Part shown: piece after piece, positions 1-9,000 of the stretch
Numbering within the stretch: position 1 is the first letter of the stretch
Layout of the letters: each line of letters opens with the position of its first letter
Assembly (NCBI GenBank): GCA_009668015.1
Contig: WJYB01000013.1
Location: forward strand, 1 to 64,000
DNA length: 64,000 bases
Direction: 5' to 3'
From: Enterobacteriaceae bacterium RIT714
Lineage (GTDB): Bacteria > Pseudomonadota > Gammaproteobacteria > Enterobacterales > Enterobacteriaceae
The notes under the pieces: model-generated
The model's database searches: none
What the model saw: only the letters and a program-made list of their open reading frames with translations
What the model was told of the DNA's origin: nothing
Made by a program: the position numbers and the translations under genes

Positions 1-3000
1 AACCGCGCCGTCGAGCTGGGTGTGATTGCCGACGGTAATATCAAAACCGCCGTCACCGGCAAACAGCCCGGTCTGCTCGGCCACCGAATCGAAGCGGCTC
101 TTCATTTTGTCCTGGCTAGCGCTGATATAGCCTGAGCCACTCATCGAGCCAAAGGTGAAGCTACCCCCTGCCGCTATGCTGGTCTGTTTACTGTCGTACT
201 TGTTAGTGTCCTGCTGACTGCTCATCAGCAGGTCGTGACCGACGTCGGCAACAATTTTATTGCCGTTGACCTGCGCCCCGTCGAGCACCGTGTCATTCCC
301 GCTTTTGATAGTGACGGTTTTGCCACTGTCTATCGTGGTCTCGGTCCAGTCGGTGCCGTTGCCCTTATCTTTCCCGTGCGCCGCGTTGACGTTGGCAAAC
401 ACGCTGATGCCCGCGCCGTTGCCGCCCGCACCGATACTCACGCCAATACCGCCGCCGCTGCTGCTGTTCTTGCCGCCAGACTGTTGAGTGTTCGCCGCGC
501 CGCTCAGCAGAATGTCGTTCTGTGCATCCAGCGTGGTGTCGCCGCCCGCTTTCAACTGACTGCCTGCAATCACGATGTCGCCGCTGTTTGGCCCTTTTTC
601 TTTCCCGTTTGCGGTGATGAAGAGGTTATTGCCCGCGTTCAGCGTGCTGCCGGTCACCGCATTGCTCTGCGCGTGCTGCTCTGATTTCGATTTTTGCGTG
701 GTGAGTGAGAGGGCCACACCCATCGCGTTCGGGTCGCCCGTGGTAGCGGCCATATCAACCGCCTGCCCGACCTGCACACCGGAGAGGGCAGTTTTGGTCG
801 CCTGCAACGCTGCCAGGCGGCCATCGCTCTCTTCATGTGCATCCTGCGCCGCACTCGCCGCGTTGTTGATCGCACTGCCGACCGTACCGGAAAGCGCAAC
901 CGTCAGCCCACTTTTCTTCTGCTCGAACGTCTCATCGCGGGTCCGTTTATCGTGGCCCGGTTCGATAATCACGCTGTCGCCGGTGAGGGACATATCTTTG
1001 CCTGCCACCAGATCCGCGCCCCCAACGTGAAGCTGATTTCCGGCGGTGATATCCACATTCCCGCCCGTCGACCCCACGGTGCTGAAGCTCTGGCTTTGGG
1101 TGGTACCGCTCTCGCGCAGATCGTGCGTGGTTTTGCTGCTGCCGATGGTGAAGCCAATCCCGCCCGTGCTCATCAGGCCGCTTTTTTTCTCTTCTTTAAA
1201 GCGCCAGTCCGTGTTGCTGTTGGTGGCGGCAACGATATCAACGTTGTTCCCCGCCTTCAGCCCAACCGCATCATCACCCACAACGGAGGAACCTTTTACC
1301 AGCAGATTATTCCCCGCCGTGACCTGCACGTTATCACCGCTTAACAGCGTTCCGGCCTCACGCGTTGCGCTGCTCTCCTCGATGGTATGGGTGGTTTTTT
1401 TGCTGAGGAATCCGCTCTTGGTTTTGGTTTGCTCTTTGAAGTAGTAATCGCTTTCGGTCGCGGTATTAAGGTTGACGTCGCGTCCCGCCGACACGCCAAT
1501 ATCGCCCTGAGCCGTCACCTGCGCCGCTTCGGTTGTGACATCGCGTCCGGCGATAATCAGCGTATCGCCGCCGCTGGCGATTTCGGTTCCCTGCTGGCGT
1601 ACCGACTCGTTGATGACGGTTTTCTTGCTCGCTTTGTAGCTGTCGCCTTCGCCGGTGGCCTGGGCCTCAAGGTTCACGTCGCGTCCGGCCTGCAGGCCGA
1701 CGTTCTTCTCGGCCGCCAGCGCCGCCGCCTGCGAATTGATGTCCTGTCCGGCTTTTAGCACCAGATTTTCACCTGCGGAAATCGTCGTGCGATCGAGATC
1801 GGTACTGTGCGATTCGCGTTTACCGTTACGTTGGCTTTCGCTGGTCTGTTCCGCGTTCAGGTTGAGATCGTGACCCGCGCTCAGCCCGGCGCTAGCGCCC
1901 GCTTTTACATCGCTGGCGCTGAGATCGATATTGTTTCCGGCATTGACGCTAAGATTGCCGCCCGCACTGACCGTACTGCCCTGGTAAGTCACGGACGAAC
2001 GGCTGGTTTTTGCCTGGCTGGAGCTGTAGGCATCGTTAACCTGATTCGCGTTAACCGCAATATCGCCCCACGCATTCAGCAGCATATCGCCGCCGGAGGC
2101 CAGATTCGCGCCGGTGATGGTGATGTTTTTGCCCGCCTCCAGCGACAGCGAATCCTGCGCGGTGATGGAGGCGGTACTGCCCAGCACGGTATCCTTAAGA
2201 CTCACATTGCTGTATTTGCCTTTCGCATTGATATCAATCTGATCGGCCAGCGTCAGGTTGTTGATGCTGCCATCCAGGCTCTCCAGCTGAACCGTTTTGC
2301 CACCGATCGTGGAGCTGATGTTATTGATATCACCGATGGCGCTGAGATTGAGATTGCCGCCCGCTTTCATCAGCCCGTCGTTGAGGTTGCTGATGCTGTT
2401 CTGGCTGTCGAGCGTCAGATTATTGTTCGCCAGCAGCGTGCCGCCGCTGTTGGTGATATTGCCGCTTTGCAGGGTAACGTTATTGCCTGCAATCACGCTG
2501 CCGTTGTTGACGGTGACATCCTTCGGCGACAGATACACTTTTGGCACCATCACCGTTTCACCGTTGATGGTGGCTTTCTCCCACCACAAAATGCTGTGGT
2601 CGAGCGAAGCAATCTGGTCGGCGGTCAGGGAGACGCCAAACTGTAGGCCCAGCGACTGTTGCGCCGCGGCGGCGCTGTCCATCAGATAGCGCATCTGGTC
2701 AAGATCGGAGCCAACCCCGTTCAGATAGCGATTACCGGTCTGGTTAAGGATCACGTTGCTGACATAGCGGGTGTCGAAGGCCGCGTCGCCCAGGAAGCGA
2801 TAATCGTAATCCGGGTTCAGGTTCAGACGCCCCAGCATATACGACGATCCAAGCACCTGTTTTTCATCGGTAAACGCCGCACGCGTCTCCTGCGGGGCAT
2901 TCGACGCAGGCTTGACTCCCATCAGATTATTCAGGTCGGCAAACAGCGCAGGATCGAGCTTCCCGAGGTCGTTGAGTTTCGGGTTGACGTTAATCAGGTA

Positions 3001-6000
3001 CGGGCTTTTGGGGTTGTCAGAGATGACAAAATAGCCGTTATTGCCCGACGGTACGGGATACGCGCTGGTATCAACGGTTTTCCCCTGATACTGCCCGGCA
3101 GCTCCGGCTTTCGCGTTATTCAGATCTGCCGTGGTGACGCCCGCCGCGGCCAAATCGTTCAGCTTGCCGAGGCTGGCGTTGCCTTTTTGCGTGATGGCAA
3201 TGTTACTGAGCGAGGCATTCGCTGCACCGCTGGAATCCAGCGTTCCACCGCCGTTGATTTGTTGCAAAGCGCCTTGCAGCTGATCGGCCCACTGCGGGGA
3301 GTTCACCGCCACCGTGCCCGAATTTGTCAGGCTCTGTTTTTGCGCTCCGCTGCTGATGGTCTGGTTGCTGAGGCTGTTCAGCGATGGCGCAGAAATGGTG
3401 TTGCTCACACCCCCTGCGTTTGAGGTGGTAGTGGTGTTGCTGATGTTATTGCTGAAGTTTGCAGTGACATTGCCACCGGCCTGGATGACGGAGCGTACAA
3501 TCGCACCGCCTGCATCCTGTACGCGTTCTTGACCAGTTAAGGTGTAGGTTGTCCCACCAGCACCAACATGAGCGGCTGAGTAAATGAGATAATCGGTATA
3601 GCCACCTGACTCAAAGCTATTGTTATTTAGTACATTTCCACTTAATGCAACGTTATTATTGGCGAGGATGTTACTGGCACTATTTTCAAGCGTCGCGGCA
3701 TTAATACTGATATTTTTGCCCGAGGAAATACGCCCTGCCGAACTATTACTTGTTACATCCATTGTCGTACGAGAGACAGCAAAACGTTGGGTTTTACCTT
3801 TCTCAGTCAGCACGTATGACTTTCTATAAAACGGCTCATCCGAAGTACATGCCCCTGACGGTCCACAACTACCCACCCATACGTCGGTACGGGTCAAAAC
3901 TATGGAGTAGCTACCTTGAGACATATCTTCGAGAGACATGCTATAGGAGGGACTTCCTACGTATGATGGGTTAGACAGAGCTTCGGTATTACCGCTGGTT
4001 TTCAGCGAATCTCTTTGATTTAAAAGATGCGCCGTTTTTATCGTTATATCGCCATTCTGCGTCTCAATATTTCCCGACGTATTCACCACTTCACTGTTTG
4101 CATTCCCCGCTGCGTCTTTCTGCATCCACAGGTTATTTCCGGCGAGGATATCACCGCGCTGATTGGTGATGCTGTTGGCGTACAGCGCCAGATTATTCGC
4201 CGCATACAGCAGTGCGGTATTGATGATCGAACCCGGCGCACTGAGCGTCAACGAACCGCGCGTGCCGGTAAAACCGTCGACGGTGATGTTGCCGCGGCTG
4301 GCGACAGTGATATCGCCTCCGCCCTGGATCGTACCCGCCCCATTCAGCGCTACGGTGCTGCCAGAGAGCGTGCTCGCCCCGGTCCCCGTGGTGATCTGGC
4401 CGTTGTTAGTGAGCTGGCCGCCCGCCGTCAGATTGACCGCCTGGCCCTGCATGATGCTGCGGTTATCGATCGCGCCGTTGCTGCTGATCGCCAGCGTTTT
4501 ACCCGCCGCAAACGCCGTTTTACTGGTAAACGCGTTGGTGAGTTTTAAGGTCAGATTGCCCAGCGACACCACCTGTCCGACAACATCCAGCCCCTGACTT
4601 TCGAGCCACAGATCGCCGCCGCTGAACAGCTTGCCCGCCGCGCTCTGATTCACCTGATCGGCGTCAATCGTCAGCTGGGTATTGCCCAGCAGCGTACCGC
4701 TGTTGGTCAGCTGGTGATAATTCACCGCCAGCGTGCCCGCCTGGGTGGTGCTCTGGTTGGTAAACGTGTTCCCGGTCAGCGTCGCCTGATCGGCAACCCA
4801 GGTGCCGCTGTTGGTCGCCGTCGCGGCATTGAGGATCAGGTTCGTCGCCTGAAGCCAGCCCGCGCCGGTGTACTGCGGCGTGGTCAGCGTGAGGCGTCCG
4901 CCGGAAAGGAGCTTGCCATCGTTGCGCGTCTGGGTGTTCGCCGTCACGCGCGTCTCGCCGCCGCCCTGCATCAGGCCGTCGTTAAACAGCGATGGCGTCG
5001 TCACCGTCAGCCCCTGACGGCTGACGATTTCCCCGCCGGCATTGTTGGTCAGCGTTCCGCTCAGAGTGAGCGTCGCACCGTTATCGCCCTGCAAACGCCC
5101 GTTATTGGTCAATGCGCCGGTGGTCACACCGAGCGTCGCGCCCTGAATTTTACCGCCGTTGCTGACCGACGCGGCGTTAACATTCAGCGCCCCTCCGGAG
5201 AGCATCGTCCCGCTCTGCTGCTGAGTCACCGTACCGGTTTGCGCCAGCGTGAGTCCGTTCACGCCGCTGATTGCGCCGCTGTTACTGAGCGTCGCGCCTT
5301 TCAGCGTCAGGTTTTTCGCCGCCCACTGCCCCTGATTATTGAGGGACTGTGCCTGAAGCGTGGCGATGCCCAGCGCGGTGATTTTGCTGCCAGCGCTGCT
5401 GGTCAGATTATTCGCCAGCGTCATTTGCAGCGCATCGGCGCTCTGCACCGCGCCGCTGTTGGTCAACGACTGGGCATTAAGCAGAATATTTTGTCCCTGC
5501 CAGCTTCCGGCGTTCGTCACCGTGCCGGAGGTGAGCGTGAGCGTGCCCTGCGTGAGCAGCGCGCCCGTTGCGCCGTTGATCAGCTCCAGCTGCGGCGCGG
5601 CCATAGCAAGACGCGCCATCAGCTGCTGTCGGGCTTCGATCGTCAGGCTTTGCAGCCCGGTCAGGGTCCCCTGATTGTTGATGCTGGTCTGGTGCAGCGC
5701 GAGATTTTTCCCCTGCACCGTGCCGCTGTTTTTCAGCGTGTCGCCGCTCAGTGTGACATCGCCTTCGCCCAGCAGCTGCCCGCGGTTATCCAGCGTTTGC
5801 GCCGTCACGTCTGCCGCGCTTTTGCTCATCAGCGAACCGGTTGAGGTGAGCGTGCCGCCGATATTCGCACTCATCCCGCCCAGGCTCAGGAGCGAGCCGC
5901 CGTGCGTCCAGCCGTCAGAAGTGATACCAACGTTGTGGCCCTGAAGCGTGCCCTGCGTGGTGAGTTGTCCGGCATCCAGCGTTAACGTGCCGCCCGTGAG

Positions 6001-9000
6001 CGTGCGCGAGGCTGCCGTCGTGGCAAGCGTATTCCCCGTCAGCGTCAGGCCATCGGTGCCTTGCCAGAGCCCGCTGTTATTGAGATCGCGGGCGTTCAGC
6101 GTCAGGGTTTTACCCGTCATACGGCCAGGGTTAAGTATGCTGTCGGCGCTGAAATTCAGTGCGCCACCGCTCTGTATTTGGCCGCTGTTGTTCAGTTTCC
6201 CGCTGAAGGTTCCGCTAAATCCGTTGAGTCCGTTCAGGGTGCCGCCGTTGTCCAGTGACGTCGCCGTAAGGCCAATCGTCGCGCCCTGCACGGCACCCGC
6301 GTTCGTCAGCTGACCGCCATTGAGCGTCAGCGCCCCGCCGGAAATCCACTTGCCCGCCGCTTCGTTGGTGATGCGACTGGCCGTGGCATCGGCTTTATCG
6401 TTGCCCTGAATCAGCCCGCCGTTGCGAATATCCGTCCCGCCCAGCGTCAACGTTTTACCCGCCAGCGTCCCGCTGTTGGTCAGCGTTGTCGCGTTCAGCG
6501 CCGCGCCATTTTTGGCCACGATGCCGCCCTGGTTATTCAGCGTTGTGCTGAGAACCACATCCAGCGCATCCGCCTGGATATCGCCGCGGTTGAGCAGCTC
6601 GCTTCCCTTCAGCGTGAAGCGCTGATTCACCTGCATCAGCCCGGCGTTGTCGAGTTTGTCGAGATTCAGATCCAGCGAACCGCCGCTGACCAGTTGCCCG
6701 CTCTGGCTGTTGGTCAGCGCGCGGGTCGTCAGCGTCAGACTGTCATTGCCCTGCACGCTGCCGGTGTTGGTAAGCTGCGGGGTCGTGAGCGTCAGCGATT
6801 TTGCAGCCAGCTGGCCGTCGTTAAACAGCTGCGCCGCCGTCAGTTCAAACAGATTTTGACTGAGCATCGCGCCCTGATTATCCAGTCGCCCGTCGACGTT
6901 CACTTTCAGGCGATCCAGCGCCTGCGCTGCGCCGCTATTGGTCAGCGTAGTGGCGGTGAGCGTCGCGTCGCGCGCCTGAAGTTGTCCCTGGTTGTTCAGT
7001 CTGGTTCCGGAAAGCGTCAGCGTCTCACCGCCCGTCGCCTGGCCCTGCGCCTGGTTGGTAAAACTGCCGCCCGTCCACGCCAGCGCGCTGCTGCCCTGCA
7101 ACAGCCCGCTATTGAGCAGATCGCCGCGCAGCGTCAGCACTTTTGCCAGCAATTGCCCCTGATTTGTGGTGTTGGCGGCGTTCAGATCGAGAGTTTGCTG
7201 ACTCAGCACTTTTCCCTGGTTGTTGAACGCTCCCGCGACCGTCGCCGTCACGCCCGCTTCACCCAGCGCGTTACCGGTGTTGATCCACTCGCCAGTCGCC
7301 AGATTGAGGGTTTTCCCCTGCAACAATCCGCCGTTGGTGAGTTTATCGTTTTGCAGATGCAGATCGCCGCCGGAGAGCAGCATCCCGCCCTGCAGGTTGT
7401 TGAGCTGAGAGCCCGTCACCGTCAGCGTGCGAGTCCCCTGCAGCGTGCCGCTGTTCGTCACCGCCGCGACGTTAAGCTGAATATCCGTACCCGCCACCAG
7501 CCCGTTATTGATAAACGCTGGCGTGGTCAACGTTAAGCCATTCCGCGCGATAAGGCGTCCGGTTGCGGCGTTATTGAGCTGGCGCGTCAGGCTGAAAAGC
7601 AGCGCGGTGGCGCTGAGTTCGCCATGGTTATCCAGCGATGCGCCTTGCAGATCCAGCGTGCCTTCGCTGTGCAACGTACCGCGGTTAGTCAGGTCGGCGA
7701 CGTTCAGCTCCAGTGACGCGTCCCCCTGAATCACGCCCTGGTTTTGCAGGCTGTCGGCGGTGATTTGCACGCGGTTTGCCGCCACTTGCCCGTCATTCAC
7801 CAGCAGGTTGCCGTTGAGCGTAAGCTGTTCATCGGCCAGCAAAAGGCCCGTCGCGGTGTTAGTGATACGGCTGTTATCGCTGTAGACATTGACGCCATTT
7901 ATTTCGCCGCTGTTGGCGAGCGACGCGCCTGTCAGCGACAAAGTGCCGTCGGTGGTGATCAGTCCGCCGTTGTTCAGTTCTGGCAGGTTGAGCGTCAGAT
8001 CGCGGACGCTGTAAAGCGAGCCGCCGCTAAGGTTGTCCAGCGTTTCAGCGTTGAGAGTGAAAAGTGAATTACCCTGCAACAATCCGCTGTTGGTGATCCG
8101 CTGCCCCTCAAGGGTGAGCGCGTCCGCCACCAGCGAACCGCTGTTGGTAATGAACTGCGGTGCGGTGAAGAGGATGCGATCGGCTTTCGCCGTCCCGCTT
8201 TGGTTGATGCGCGGCGCGTTGAGTTGGATAGCCTCCGCCGTCAGTTCACCCCGGTTGGTGATCTCGTCCGTCGCGCTGAATGCCAGCGTTGCGCCGGTGG
8301 ATTTCCCGCTGTGTGTGAGCGTCTTCGCCGTGACGTCCAGCGCGCCTTTCGCCGCCTGAACGCCGTCCAGTTGCGCGGTGTCCGCCTGCAGCGTCACATC
8401 CCGATCGCTTTGTAAATGCGCCCCACTGCGGGTGGTGAGATTTTTTGCGCCAACGGTCAGCGTGCCCGCCGCATCCGTCTGCCCCTGAAGCTCGGCGCGC
8501 TGCGCCGCCGTGAGCCGGATATTTCCCTGGCTCGTTGTGCGGGAGTTCTGGCCGCTGGTGAAAGTATCGGCGTTAACGATCACGTCTTTCGTACCGGAAA
8601 GCGTCGCGTTCTGCTCCAGTACGCCCGCGTTCACATTGAGCGATCCCTCTGCGAGCAGGCTGCCGCTGTTGAGCAATTTTTCGCTGGCGACAATCGTGGC
8701 GTCGCCTTTGGCGCTGAGCGTACCCTGCTGGTTCAGCGTTCCGCCATTTAACGTCAGTTGGCCGCTGCTTTGCAGCGTACCGCTGTTGCCGATGGTTTGG
8801 CCCTTCAGCGTCACGCCGTTACCCTGAAGCGTTCCGCTGTTATCCAGAGTCCCGGTTTGTGCCTCCACGCGGCCTTTTGCCGCCATCAGACCGCCGTTGG
8901 TAAACGTATCGCCGGTGACCGTTACATCTCCCGCAGCATTGACCTGCCCCTGACTGGTCAGTTGCCCGCCAGTCAGGCGAATCGCGCCCGCCGCATCGGC

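Noticed and set aside
3721-4080. Possible frameshift or insertion in cdiA at the AT-rich segment
   Set aside because: Reading the minus frame triplet by triplet through the segment shows no stop, and recognisable CdiA sequence continues in the same frame on both sides.
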